Part shown: one piece after another, positions 22,624-33,970 of the stretch
How the letters are laid out: each line of letters opens with the position of its first letter
How positions within the stretch are numbered: the stretch's first letter is position 1
Translations under genes and position numbers: made by a program
Notes under the pieces: generated by a model
What the model was told of the DNA's origin: nothing
Seen by the model: only the letters and a program-made list of their open reading frames with translations
Databases searched by the model: none
From: Chytridium lagenaria
Taxonomy: Eukaryota; Chytridiomycota; Chytridiomycetes; Chytridiales; Chytridiaceae
Length of the DNA: 64,000 bases
Assembly (NCBI GenBank): GCA_025449115.1
Contig: JAHLKC010000006.1
Location: forward strand, 393,501 to 457,500
Direction: 5' to 3'

Positions 22624-23949
22624 ATGGCATGCTCATTGACGCATGCAACGAACATGTTGGGCCAGCAAAGATCTTTCAGGTGGATATCGCAGTGCCCTTC
22701 GAGGCTGTTTAGTCAAAGATTCTCGAAACCCGCTTTCCTCTCCATCATCACTCCTTGCCGCAAAGTCTCCGTCATCTCCAACCCACGCAACGACCCCGAA
22801 AGCAACGGTGATGACTCCACTTCACCCAATACCATAGGAAGAGGCAGAAATAACCAACGATTAAGAAGATCATCTGAGGATGATGGGGAAGCCGACTTCA
22901 CAATTAATGCACTACGTCTTGAAGGTCGAGGACGGAAACGGAGGGGTGATGTTTCCACAGACGCATCCTCATCTTTGACAGCCCGGGAAAGGGTCATGCA
23001 GATGGAGGCTGAACTGGAGGAAGAAGAAGTAGAGGTGGAGGATCGTCGTCAAGTTCGGGATCGAGCCAAGAAACGTGTAGAGAACCTTTTAGAGGAAATA
23101 CCTGAGGACTCGATAATGGCAGATTCTGGGCGCTCTGAAGTTCAACAGAAAGATTCAGATGATTGGTATCTTGGTTCAACATTTAACAATCCTGAGGGTG
23201 TTGAGAAGCCGACGGAGAATGCTGTGAATGAAGGAGAAACGGCGGAGGTTATGCCAACTTGGATGCGGGTGCAGAAAAGGGCTGAGGCAAGAAAAGGAGG
23301 GTGAGGAGGAAAAGGAGGAAGTTGAGGACGGGATTTTGACGGTCGGTGAAGTTGTGAATATGTTGGAGACGGAGAGAGGGAGGAATTTGGCCGTGTTGGA
23401 TGTGAGTGGGAAATGTGACTGGACAGAAACGATGATTATTGTGGAAGGAAGGTCAAAGAAGCAGCTGTTTGCGCTTGTCGATGGAGTTAGGAGAATGGTA
23501 ACTTCATACTTACTTAACGACAGTAGTCGTGTTTTTTTTCTTTTCATGTATATGTATATAACTGAATTTGATTTTCTATCAGGCCAAGAAGTTTGCCGCC
23601 ACAGACTCAACCGTTCCCGGCAGTCTTGTTATCGAAGGCGCCAACTGTGACGACTGGATGGTTCTCGACCTCGGCCGTGTCGTCATCCACGCCATGACAC
23701 CAGAGGCTCGCGCTCAATACGATATTGAGGGTCTGTGGACCTCCCTCCCGGAATCCGAGCACAACTTTAAAGGTGATGATGTGGAGGAGGAGGAAAAGAT
23801 GTTGGAGGTTGTTCAAAAGAGCTTGGGCGGGGAGACCTGTGAGCGTGGTTAAGACGAAGCAGCTTGAAGTTGAGGATATGATGGATGAAGAGGAAATGGT
23901 GGCAAGGATGAGAAGTGGGGAGGTGGCTGGGAGGAAGAAGAGGAATTGA
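22624..23949 (+). CDS. Mitochondrial ribosome assembly/silencing factor, RsfS (Iojap/MALSU1) family
   Basis: The N terminus (MACSLTHATNMLGQQRSFRW) is basic, hydroxylated and free of acidic residues, like a mitochondrial presequence, so ATG 22624 is preferred over 22594. A long low-complexity linker follows, then the family domain: EVVNMLETERGRNLAVLDVS, MIIVEGRSKKQLFALVDGV, an intron 23498-23582, GSLVIEGANCDDWMVLDLG and VVIHAMTPEARAQYDIEGLW. RsfS proteins bind uL14 of the large ribosomal subunit and block premature subunit joining. Two one-base breaks (about 23285-23305 and a GGGG run at about 23831-23836) interrupt the frame. The acidic C-terminal tail ends AGRKKRN. Stop at 23947-23949. Confidence 0.87.
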
Positions 23950-24045
23950 AATACTAAAGCTTCGCTCTCCAATGACCAATGTAAAACTATGCATCTCGAT
24001 TTTAATATTTATTTGGTTATAGGTGGATGAGAGAGAATGTGCTTT

Positions 24046-25396
24046 TTAACGTTTATCTAATTTAAAACTTTTTCGATAACGTCCAAAGCTCAAGAAGAAT
24101 GAATAAATGTAAGTGAGGTAGATAAAATTCCAAACTAGACGTAAAAGTGGATCAGATATGAAAAAAGTTCTGAAGAACGCGTTAGACATCCTATCACCAT
24201 TTAACGCCTTGCACAGGGTTTTGAAGAAGGCCCGACCCTGGGCATCTGGTTCGGGTAACCTCCCCCCTGCAATGTTGACTTGAAGAGACGCATGAAGCAA
24301 CCTCGGTTGTCCCAGCTGCGCATCTCTCTCCTTTCTCCAGGTCGTAAACTCCTCTTTCACAACCCCATCCTTGACATGCTTGTTCCTTTCCTTCTGTTCC
24401 GCGACGGTTGCAAACGGCACGGGATCTTTGCGCGGGTCTGCAGGGTAATCATGCCCAAACATAGATTCGGGAAGATTCAGGGTGGATGAGCAGCTTTTTG
24501 GTGATGGAGTGGAAAAGATCGTCGGCGGAGCCACCGGGGAAATCGCAGCGAGCTGTACCGACATCTGGGAGGAAGATGACATCACCTGCGTACACGCTTT
24601 CGCCGATGATGAAACTGTTGCTGTCGGGGGTATGGCCGGGCGTGTGGAGAGCAATGGCGGTGGTGTTGCCGATTTGGAATGTTGCACCGTCAGTGAAGAG
24701 GATATCTGACATGGAGGTTACTTATGTAAAACTACGGCATAGATGAACGAGCATTGGGCATAAAGAAAATCGTCAACACGAAAATGAGGGAGGAGAAAGC
24801 ATACCAAACTGGCTGCCATCAGTAGGGAAGGATGGGTGAAGATCGTATTTGGCCATGACGTTCTCCTGCACCAAAGTAATATTCTTCCCGATACCAACGG
24901 GGACGCTTCCGCCGAGCTTGGTTTTCAAGTAGTTGGCTGCAGTCAAATGGTCCTGGAGAAACGAGGCCAAGTTAACATGAGAAGAGAAGAAAGGAGGTCA
25001 AAGAAGAATCTAAACGCAAAGAAAACCGCATGAACGTGTGTCTCTAGGATGTATGAGATGTTGAGTTTCTCTTGCTCAATGAAGGAGAGTAGGCCATCGG
25101 CATCTTTGGTGTCAATCTCTCCCGTAGCAATGTTGAACCCGAGGACTACACGGAAGCGAGGTGGGTATTTAATATGGGGATGCTTGCGCAATAAGCGTAT
25201 GGATGGATTCCATGGAAAGAAGTGGAATGGAGCATGAGAATGGAATGCTCACCAGAGTCGATGATGGCGGCTTGACGAGTTGCTTCGTCAATGACAAGGA
25301 ATGTCCATGTTGATGTGACAGTATCAAAGAAGGCATGAGTAAGTGTCCATCACATTCGGGATAGAGTGCAAAGGAGCGAGAGGAAATGACGGCCAT
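24046..25396 (-). CDS. Metallo-beta-lactamase-fold hydrolase (ETHE1/glyoxalase II-like)
   Basis: Four exons: 25396-25253, 25145-25027, 24952-24805 and 24705-24046. The metal-binding motif THVHADHL is completed across intron 2. Other ligands are in HTPGHTPDS, GDVIFLPDVGTARCDF and FGHDYP. The start FDTVTSTWTFLVIDE and the C-terminal block LQVNIAGGRLPEPDAQG match a group of single-domain MBL hydrolases common in proteobacteria. Such enzymes act on thioesters or glutathione persulfide; the substrate here is not determined. One-base breaks occur near 25345 (between MAVISSRSFALYP and the FDTV block) and near 24452. A hydrophobic extension after the conserved core (WNFIYLTYIYSFFLSF) is unusual and may be a membrane anchor. 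Confidence 0.83.
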
Positions 25397-25977
25397 GGTT
25401 TGGTTTGTTCTTGTCTGGTTTATGATTTTGGCGAACGGAGCTCTTTGCTTTTAGGGTCTTTATTTTTTGATGCTTGATATTTATAGGTAAAAAGGTTTCG
25501 CAAATTGCGGAACTCCGAGAAAGAATGGTGTCAGCAACACGGAACTCGGTGTTCAAGCCTATTTTATGATAATTGCCTACCCTATCTGCCCGTTCAATGG
25601 GCAAACTCCTGCGATACCATGCGATGCCATGGTGCATACTGTAGTCAAGCAATAACACTCCACTGATCCATTTCTTTTGTGCAGCAACGTTGGTTATTAT
25701 TATTCATGATGAATTGAACTTTTATGTGGATGCATTAAACTTAACAAAGTGTACTCAATAATACACGAAATCTGTATAAATATGCCTTACTCCAAACAAC
25801 CATCATCTTTGATTTGGGATACTAACTACGACGTGTTGTTAGATGGGGTCTTGAGAAACGGGTGCTGACATTTCCTTCCCCTCCAAAGCAAAAAGCTTGA
25901 TTTTTTGCCCTCAACAAGACTATATACCTGCCGTTTACTAGCACATACGCATTTTAGTTTACTGTCATCTTTAGCAG
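25397..25977. other. Divergent intergenic region
   Basis: Separates the MBL hydrolase (minus) from the first ceramidase gene (plus) and so contains both promoters. No gene supported. Confidence 0.5.
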
Positions 25978-27392
25978 ATGGGGTTCAATCTGACGCCAGC
26001 AGGTCTACCGGGCATTGGGGGTAAGTCATTGTCATTGACATTCATGATCATGATCACATCGATGCATACCCGTTTCATTTACAAGTGTTGACATGGTGGC
26101 ATGCCAATTCTTTCTTCGTTCCATCCTTCATCGCTCTAACTGAGATCCTCGACAGCCCTGTCACTAGCACATTGGATTGGGTAGGTTCCTCTATATCTCT
26201 CAAGTCTAACTGGTCAAGTGCGAAGAAAAACTACTGGGTGTCCTACTACATTGCAGAGTGGTGGAACTCTCTGTCGAATGCATTTTACGCCTGCTTGTCG
26301 ATTATTGGTCTTGTGTGTTGTTGGCGAATTGTGGCGGAACCGAGATGCTACTTGCTTATGTTTCCCTGCTCGTTGTTGGTTTTGGAAGCTTTCTCTTCCA
26401 CGCCAGCTTACTCTTTGAAACTCAATGATGGTCTGTATGATTCACAAATATTCTTTGATACCATTGTGTATTCTGATGGTTAATACTGACGGACCTTTTT
26501 TCATTCTTTACTTACACCACGAATGTTGCTTGTGGTATACTCGCAGGATGAGCTTCCGATGATTTACGTAAGAATTCTTTCTGAAGCACGATTCTGACTT
26601 GCCTCACAGTGCGCTTGCATACTTGTCTACAATATTCTCTTGACCTTTCCACCAGAGAAGAGGCGTATGCTAACGGCTGTTTCCCTCTCTTTTTGTTAGT
26701 AACTACGCTTACCTCGAAATATCTTTATCTAACAATCTTCATTCTCTCATGTGCATGGATTATATAGACGCCGTTGCTGTCACTGTGCTGTATCTTTACA
26801 TCATCAACCCTGTGTTCCATCAGGTTTCGTATGGCCTTCTTGTGTCGATCATGGTCTTTGTGCCTATTTTCCAAATCCGACACATTAGCACCATTCAACC
26901 TAAAGGAATTGCTACGAAAATTGCCTTTCTTTATCTTTTTAGCGTGGCCACGTACATGGGAGGGTTTGTTTAATGTGATTAGCTGTCGTATACTTACCAG
27001 CCCTTTAGATTCGCGATATGGAATTTTGAAAATTTCAATTGTGATGCTGTGAGGCAGACAAGAGAAATCGTCGGTTATCCTGTCCGCTCGTATTGGAACT
27101 TCATGCCTGGTAGATAACATTTTTATCACGCTGTCTTCGCTTTTGGCCTTTGTTTGTTTCCCTTAGCATAGTTCGAGACCTAATCAGGGTGATTCTCGGT
27201 TCTAGGTGGCACCTAGGCACCGGTTTAGGGACATACGGCAGCGTACTGATGCAAATATACCTTCGCCAACTGGCATTGGGAAGACAGGACGTGAAACTTA
27301 TCTGGGCCCCTCTTCCATTCCTTATTTCGGATCTGTCAAGAGAGCAAATTTTGAAAAAGAATAGCCAAAAAACTAAGAAGAAGAGGCATTGA
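25978..27392 (+). CDS. Alkaline ceramidase (ACER/YPC1 family), tandem copy A
   Basis: ER-membrane enzyme that hydrolyses ceramide to sphingoid base and fatty acid. Spliced exons give the family order: GxWG, PVTSTLDW, KNYWVSYYIAEWWNSLSNAF, GFGSFLFHASLLFET, DELPMIY, YIINPVFHQVSYGLL, and the histidine block LHAWWHLGTGLGTYG formed across the intron at about 27109-27186. The Ser, Asp and three His positions used for zinc binding in this family are recognisable. It ends KKKRH, a C-terminal dilysine (KKxx) ER-retrieval signal. Single-base length changes break the frame near 26225, 26350 and 26430, each at a conserved motif, so they look like sequence errors. Start 25978 follows from the short first exon ending at 26020. 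The paralogue lies 370 bp downstream. Confidence 0.87.
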
Positions 27393-27760
27393 GCTTGCTT
27401 TTTGTTTTACTTTCGTCGGCCTTATCAACGGTGTATTTGCGCTCTCATTCCCTTTTGTGTATTTATATTGAAGCGGTTGTGCCTATTTCCCATTGTTTTT
27501 TCTACGCCTTTTTTCACGTAAACATGCTGCTCCTATCATTTTTTACAGCAATGAATCCGTTTTCTGTAAAGGTTGGTTTTGCAGACGTCATAAAATAAAG
27601 CCGACCTTTTTTTTTATATTGTTTTTGAAGAGACACAAGAAGGGTTTTGCACCAGCGCCTTTTATTCTGATTTCAGCACTCTTGTGACTTGCTCGTGACT
27701 TCAAGACTGACACTTTCAAATATGCGCCTGTTGTACGTACGACTTCGATTTTTATAGAAC

Positions 27761-29102
27761 ATGGCGAGACATACTGGCGAAGGCCTCGCTCCCTCTGGGG
27801 TCGACGGATATTGGGGGTAAGCGTCGATGACGATGCCGCATGCACAATGACGCCGAGTGGGAATGCTTTGATCCCGTGCTCTCCAGCATCAACCTTGAAG
27901 GAAGCTTGACGGCATGCGATGCGTAGTCATGAGAACTGACATTTTACCTGTTGCAGGAATATCACCGCTACAATCGACTGGTAAGAGTTCATCTTGAGGA
28001 CTTTCTTCATCGAACCATATCTCTTACTGATCCCATTCCCTTCAGGTGCGAGACGAACCATGCAGTTAGCCACTATGTTGCCGAGTACTGGAATACGCTT
28101 AGCAGCGTCCTTTATATGATTTTAACGGTCGTGGGGCTGTTTTCAAGTCGTGTAGTTTCTGCGGAACCTCGTTATTGGATTGGATTGCTGTTCTTTGGAA
28201 TGGTTGGTGCAGGTATGTGATGTTTTGACCTGTCTGCAAGTTCTGACGGTTTTGAAGGCAGCGCTTTGTTTCATGGAACATTACTCTTTGAAATGCAGAT
28301 GCTGGTAAGGGACATAATGTTAGTGATGGTTCAGCTGACTGTGATTTTGCGTCAAGGACGAGGTTCCCATGATATTTGTAATGTCGTTTCTCTTGAAGTA
28401 GTCTAATACTGTCGAAGTGTGCCAGTATTCTCGTTCACAATATGATCCTCCTCTTTCCAGGCATGGAGAGGTTCCAGTATCCTGTCAAAGCTCTGATGTC
28501 ATTCTGTAAGCGAACACTTTAAATCGCTCTAATATCATATAGACGCCGCTGCTGTGCTTTACAGCCATGTTCAGCTTCCTGACCCCGCGTTCTTCCAATT
28601 GACTTATTCGGCTCTTGTCGCAGCTCTTTCCTTATGCCCGTGTTTCTGATTCTGTTCCTTAAATATCTTCGTGAGAAAAGTTCTACCAGGGGGCTTTGGA
28701 GGTTGTACTTTTTCAGCGTGTCGACTTATGTGTTGGGGTAAGAGGCTTGTTTTGTTGTTGTAAAAGGGAGCACATTTTGATTTAAACTGCAGAACGACTC
28801 TATGGATAAAGGAACATCATGTTTGTGAAGATCTCAGAGAATGGAGGGAGCAAGTGGGGTATCCTCTTCGCGTTGTATCAGAGCTTCACGCATGGTGAGT
28901 TATTCTTGTCATCACCGTTTGTTCTGATTATACTTATCGTAGGTGGCATATACTCACTGGCGTTGGAACCTACGCGCTGAACATCTTCTGCCTGCGATGT
29001 CGCTCCGCCCTTCTAAAAGTTACCGATCACGAACTCGTCTGGCGATGGTGGCTGCTCCCTACCATTGTTCAGATTCGAAAACCAAAAACCAAAATGGAAT
29101 GA
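27761..29102 (+). CDS. Alkaline ceramidase (ACER/YPC1 family), tandem copy B
   Basis: Paralogue of copy A. The first exon from ATG 27761 encodes MARHTGEGLAPSGVDGYWG, then NITATIDW, CETNHAVSHYVAEYWNTLSS, GSALFHGTLLFEMQML, DEVPMIF, a helix with YSHVQLPDPAFFQLTYSAL, and LHAWWHILTGVGTYALN, with TGA at 29100-29102. The conserved Ser, Asp and HAWWH residues are present. The C terminus KTKME fits the KxKxx variant of the dilysine ER signal. Introns sit at the same places as in copy A (after GYWG, after the DW motif, before DEVPM, inside HAWWH), proving tandem duplication. A frame break lies near 28635. Intron 1 (about 27817-27950) is longer than in copy A. Confidence 0.87.
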
Positions 29103-29516
29103 TTATCGGTCTCCTAGTTTGTTTTTTACTTTCTCGGCGCTTCGCTCACATGCATTGCTTTTGGAAGTCTTTGTAACTTTTTCTTGTTACGCTGCGGATG
29201 GAGAGGACCGAAAAATGATCCACGAAGTTATCTTTAATGTATTTTATATTTGAATAGACGTCATGGTCATTGCATTTCTGGAGTTTTTACATGCCGTACT
29301 ATAAATTAACGTGAACGCTGCGCGATCCCCTTGTGATGACGAGTCAACGCTTAAACTAGGTATAGAGACCAGAACTCTATAAACTTCAAATGTTTTGATA
29401 TAAATAGATATAAAAATTTCCTTTCGCATGACTAAGCATAAATAGTCTAATCAGAAGAGCGTACCAAGAGGATACTGATGACGCGTGTTCGATTCCGAAC
29501 CCACCCAAATAATAAC
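29103..29516. other. Intergenic region
   Basis: 3' flank of ceramidase B and 5' flank of the tRNA gene. Nothing else supported. Confidence 0.4.
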
Positions 29517-29586
29517 GGTTTCGTAGTGTAGTGGTTAGCACATCGGTTTTTGATACGGTAACCGAGTTCGAATCTCGGCGAGACCT
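29517..29586 (+). tRNA. tRNA-Gln (anticodon UUG)
   Basis: Acceptor stem GGTTTCG pairs with CGAGACC (one G-U). The D arm has the eukaryotic B1-type AGTGGTTA loop closed by GTGT/GCAC, and the T arm is CCGAG-TTCGAAT-CTCGG, so A-box and B-box promoters are present. The loop TTTTGAT gives anticodon TTG. The anticodon stem is poor (TCGGT against ACGGT, three of five pairs) and the variable loop is only two bases, so two or three bases may be missing from the sequence, or the gene is degenerating. A T run follows at 29586-29590, suitable as a Pol III terminator. Confidence 0.8.
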
Positions 29587-30135
29587 TTTTACCTGTTTAT
29601 ATTTTTTTTTTCTTTAAGTATGCTACTTTAACATCAATATTTAACTAGAGCAAAATTGAAGTCCCTAGAATGATAAATGTTTAAATAAATACATACATAA
29701 TTACATATATGCAAAGATATCTCTACAAATATTCGGCTACAAGACCTGAATGAAGCTCCACGGCTCTTTTTTTCAATATTATTCCTCGCGATCGATCGTT
29801 CTGCAGTCCTTCACGTAATGAGAAGCCCGGCCTTACCATATCCATCTTCCCAACTTGATATAATTGGAACGCGTTTCTTTGCGTAGTCTGATAAAATTTA
29901 TCCGTCCTGGTTCCCCGAAACGACTACCATGCATTAAACCATCATACATCCACCCCGCATTCTTTTCACATCCCGCCATCTATGAGATCATGGATTGTGA
30001 CGAAATTATAATATTTTAAACATGAATACTAACAGATAAAAACAAGAGGAGAACAAGTATAAGTCAATAGAACTGAACAATCACAAGAAATAATCGCGAA
30101 TGAGTTAAGATGTTCTTGCGAAAACAAAAAAGAAT
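29587..30135. other. Intergenic region
   Basis: A/T-rich stretch after the tRNA terminator. No gene supported. Confidence 0.4.
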
Positions 30136-30964
30136 TTACTTCTTGACACTCTTCGCAACGGACTTACTGGCAGACTTCTTGGAAGTGGTCACATTGGTCA
30201 CATTGTAGCTGACTTTAGCCGTTCGATCACTCATTTGACGGCCTAAGTAAGAGACAGTTAAAGTTTTAAAGTGATCGTTAAAGAAGACCTACTAGGTATC
30301 TAATCACGTAATGATAGATATTTACCTTTGGGTGCCGAGCTGGTGGATTTAGGGTCAGCATTAATGGTCTCTGCATTTTTCCTGGGCCTTCCCTTCGGCT
30401 CTTTTTGTAAGGAATTCCACTATCAGCTGCAGTCGTCTTAGACTTGTTGTTTCGAGATGGACCACCTTAATGTACGAAAAAAGTTAATACATATCATAAC
30501 TTTCAAACATTACCCTTTGCTGCGGTTTTGGTGTGATAAATAGGCGGGACCGTGCTTTGAAAGTCTCCTTTGAAAATCAAGCAGTTCCCCAACATAACAA
30601 AATTATCACTCAAGCTCCTTCCACCACTTCCAAACGGATTCGCCATCATCGCGAGTTGAATAGCGGCTTCACCTTCATCCATCGCCCATCTCCCTCCATG
30701 TCCACGGCTTTGAACGGCCCCCGGGTTACGAGGAGGTGGCAAAACCAAAAGCCCTTTCGCGTCGCCATCAAAACATAAGGGAGGAGGCGATCCGCTAAAC
30801 CCAGGCAAAAACCGCTCGTGCCATTGAAACGGTGGCGCAACGGAGAAGTAGGTGTTTGGTGTGGGGATCATGGGGAAGGCGTTGTGGGGGATTGGGTGCC
30901 AGGGAGTTCCGGTCATAAATCCACTGAAGCAAAGGGACATACTGGAGCGTGTCGAGAAGTGCAT
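30136..30964 (-). CDS. Small AT-hook protein of unknown function
   Basis: Three exons: 30964-30514, 30465-30326 and 30242-30136. The first encodes an aromatic, Gly/Pro-rich N-terminal region (about 150 residues) with no known domain. The second carries an AT-hook, PKGRPRK, in the frame KEPKGRPRKNAETINADPKS; reaching it needs one base more than the sequence shows in an A run near 30400. The third gives a basic Ser/Lys tail ending SKSVAKSVKK. AT-hooks bind the minor groove of A/T-rich DNA, so a chromatin role is inferred. The design, a short last exon with a basic tail, resembles the A and B repeat genes downstream, though sequence similarity is not evident. Confidence 0.65.
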
Positions 30965-32594
30965 GGTGAATGTTGACGAGGTTTAATCAGGCTGCACGAG
31001 GGTGGTGTCGTAAAGGATGTATTGCTGACAGAAGGTATTTTGATTGTAATTAGATGTGTATAGTAGATGATGCTGATATTCGTTTACGAAGGACAAGATA
31101 GTGACTAGGTGATGTCAAAGATGAGCAATGGTGGGCTTCTAAATCCGCACGGTCGAGCGTCGATAGTCTGTCAAAGTTAAAATTATAAGAAGAGAACAAT
31201 GGCCAAAGTACCTGTTATTTTATTGCAAAACACTTCTATTAACGCATGGGATTTTCTGTCAGAGCTAGGACCTAGGCCGCTGGCGTAACCATTCCAACAC
31301 TCAGACAGGCGGCGATCAACCATCTGTGGAAATCACAATTTTGGGGCGTTGAGAAGCTGTCCTGGCCGTAGATAAATGAGGCCGTGAAGGTAAATGGTTT
31401 CTTTGCTGAGTGATTGCGTGTTGCGATTTCATATATATTTGACATTTGGGTTTCGAAGAGAATGAAGGAATATGAGCAGCCGAGAAAAGAAAGCGACAAA
31501 GAGTGCTGGATCCGTTAACAGGTGATTAGTGGAATGGGGGAAAAGTTTAGAAAACTAAAGTATTTCAGCATAATGAGTCTGCGAGAAGCCGTTCCATCGA
31601 CAAAAAAATAATGGAGATGGTTATACATACATCGTTGAGCTTTACCCAATCATCTCATTGACCATCGGACACGCGCAGTAACGAGAATGCTCATGATTGT
31701 ACAAAGTAATGGCGTTAATGAATTCCAATTCAAGGGGGAACGACTGATTTTAAAGCAAAAGGATAGCAGGCGCGATTGCCATGCACAGACCAGAAGTTAA
31801 TATTGTGTCCCTTTTGCCGATGTCAGCCGATGTCACCCTCTTATTTCGTCATTTGCGCGTCATTCTGAAACGTACAATTTTCTCTCAAGCTACTATGTCG
31901 CGCGCGTTAAACACAGGGACGCAAAGAGAACGTCCACATCCAGATGCATGCTTGATGATGTTATCTTTATAAAGGAAGTTTACTGCTAAGAGAAATTGAA
32001 TTATATCGGAAGACCATGAGATAAAATCAACGTACCGGGTCCTAAAATTAACGTACCTTAGGCGTACCTCACCAGAAAATAGAGGGTGCATTAATACATT
32101 TCATTCCTACAGAGCCGAGGCTTCAGAGGGGCAGTAGTTAACCTTCACACTCCACTGATGAATAAAGGCGAGAATGTGCAAAAATTATTCTTGCAAATTT
32201 TCAAAATAAATGGCGCAATTCGCATAGCTTCTTTTGGGGCTTTCTACCTTTGCACCGCAACAAGGTTAACTACTTTTCATATTCATTATGGACACGAAAG
32301 AGAACGACGACTCGCACACAACTCACAACTTATAAGCGGATTTCACTCACAAGTCATTTATCAAAGTAACCGTTAATGAGAACGATTTCTACTCTTTAAT
32401 TCATATGAAGAAGGAAGAATAGTTTATTCCTTCATAATAACGCCATCTACAGTTGCTCTTGTTAGCCATCCATCAGTAAAGAAAACATGTTTTCTCTATG
32501 AAGATATGGCGCGTTTCTACGTAAGTTTCAGCTTTAAAACCTACAGGGAATATGTATGTGGATGTGGTGGAAATTTACAATGAGGATGACAGTC
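30965..32594. other. Intergenic region, 1.6 kb
   Basis: Only short unconvincing open frames. The minus-strand frame at 31272-31499 shows no recognisable protein. Confidence 0.4.
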
Positions 32595-32896
32595 TGCAGC
32601 CGGGTTTAAAGAAAATCACGACGAGACAGCTGTTAAAGCTTGCACAGAAAAGCATAGTCATTTCAAATGGGATTCAGCAAAAAGCTTCATTAGGTCGCAA
32701 TCGAAAATAACGGAAAGCGAATCGTTAAGGGCCAGGATCTTTGAAGGGGAGCTTAAAACTTTTTTGAGCCAAATGTTGGATGTGGTGGCCGAGCAGTTAT
32801 GCCCCGACGTCGTTGCGAGCATGGTCAGTTCGTCGAGTAAATGCTTGCAAAGGCAGTACGTATTCAGTGGAGCGGTTGGAATGGCAGATGTCTATA
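32595..32896 (+). pseudogene. Orphan coding exon(s) of unknown gene
   Basis: A stop-free frame of about 100 codons encodes FKENHDETAVKACTEKHSHF, a lysine/serine segment, then RARIFEGELKTFLSQMLDVV, AEQLCPDVVASMVSSSSKC and GAVGMADVYR. It is preceded by an AG acceptor-like site and ends at an AG/GTAAGT donor (32896). No downstream exon can be joined confidently. It may be a gene truncated by repeat A, which starts about 170 bp later. Function unknown. Confidence 0.4.
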
Positions 32897-33297
32897 GGTA
32901 AGTGAAAATGTAAACATGCATGATGGTTTCCAACGTCCTAACTACGTACCATTAGATGGTCTTTTCCTCATCTTTATCTTTAGAAATTGATGCTGAACGC
33001 ACAGCATCTTCCTCTATAACCTCTTTCTTTGCCGTCAGTTCTTTGTTGTGAAGAATTCTATCCACTCTGACCTTCTGGTCTGTATATGAGTGATTTACTC
33101 CTCTTCTCCTCTGCACACACTCTCTATACATGTTTATCGTTATGTTTTTTTTTTTTTTTACCTTACGTTGCTTGTTGTTTTATTTCATCAAGAGAACCGA
33201 GAAGTGAGGCAATCCATGTTTGTGGAGATCCTTCCGCTTATTTGGGTTCCGTCCTCAGAAATATTATTGACAGACTCACACAAGAGAAGATAAAAGT

Positions 33298-33570
33298 GTT
33301 TACATCCTACTATTCCCATCTTATTCTCTACCTTGTAACGCATCCTAAAGCTCCTTACCTTCTGTTGAAACAACTCGCGGCTCATCATTCAACTTCTGTG
33401 ATCCATCAACGCACCACCTATTTGCCTTAGCACTTTGTTTACATCCTGCTATTTCCGTCTTAATCTACCTTGTAACGCATCCTAAAGATACTTAACTTCT
33501 GTTAAAACATCTCGCGGCTCACCTTTCGCCTTCTGTGATCCCTCAACGCACCTACTTGCCTTAGCACTTG
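33298..33570 (+). repeat. 139-bp tandem duplication upstream of A gene, left copy
   Basis: Two units begin with GTTTACATCCT at 33298 and 33437 and contain CCTTGTAACGCATCC, CTCGCGGCTCA and GCCTTAGCACTT in the same order. The same pair is present in the right A copy (about 52258-52525), so the tandem duplication predates the A duplication. It lies in the leader or promoter of the A gene. Confidence 0.8.
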
Positions 33571-33970
33571 TACTCAACCCATCACTCTCTCTACGTTCCA
33601 ACCACCGTCGTTCTTTATCGCCAAGCAATCAAAACCCAGCCAGCCTCTTTCAACTCTTTGTCGATCACTCCCTCTAAATAATCCATCCTCGCCTCGTCGC
33701 CTTCATCGCTACCAGCATCACGACAAGCTCCTACCACATTCACTAAGACTTTTTTGCACCACCCCGCACCGCGTCTCTCGTCATCATCTCCATCACCGTC
33801 GAGTCTGACTGTTCACATCGAGACCCCCTTACGACCCACTCAATCCAGATCTATCAAGATCGGTCCATCTCCACAACACACGAATCTCAAGGCTATAATC
33901 CCTTTTCCTCTCTAAGGTGTGTTTGTTCCATCTCTACCATTAACTCACGTCCATTCTAGTTTCACCATCA

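Noticed and set aside
29430..29512. Possible second tRNA just upstream of tRNA-Gln (TTCGATTCC-like T loop)
   Set aside because: No matching acceptor stem or T stem could be paired.
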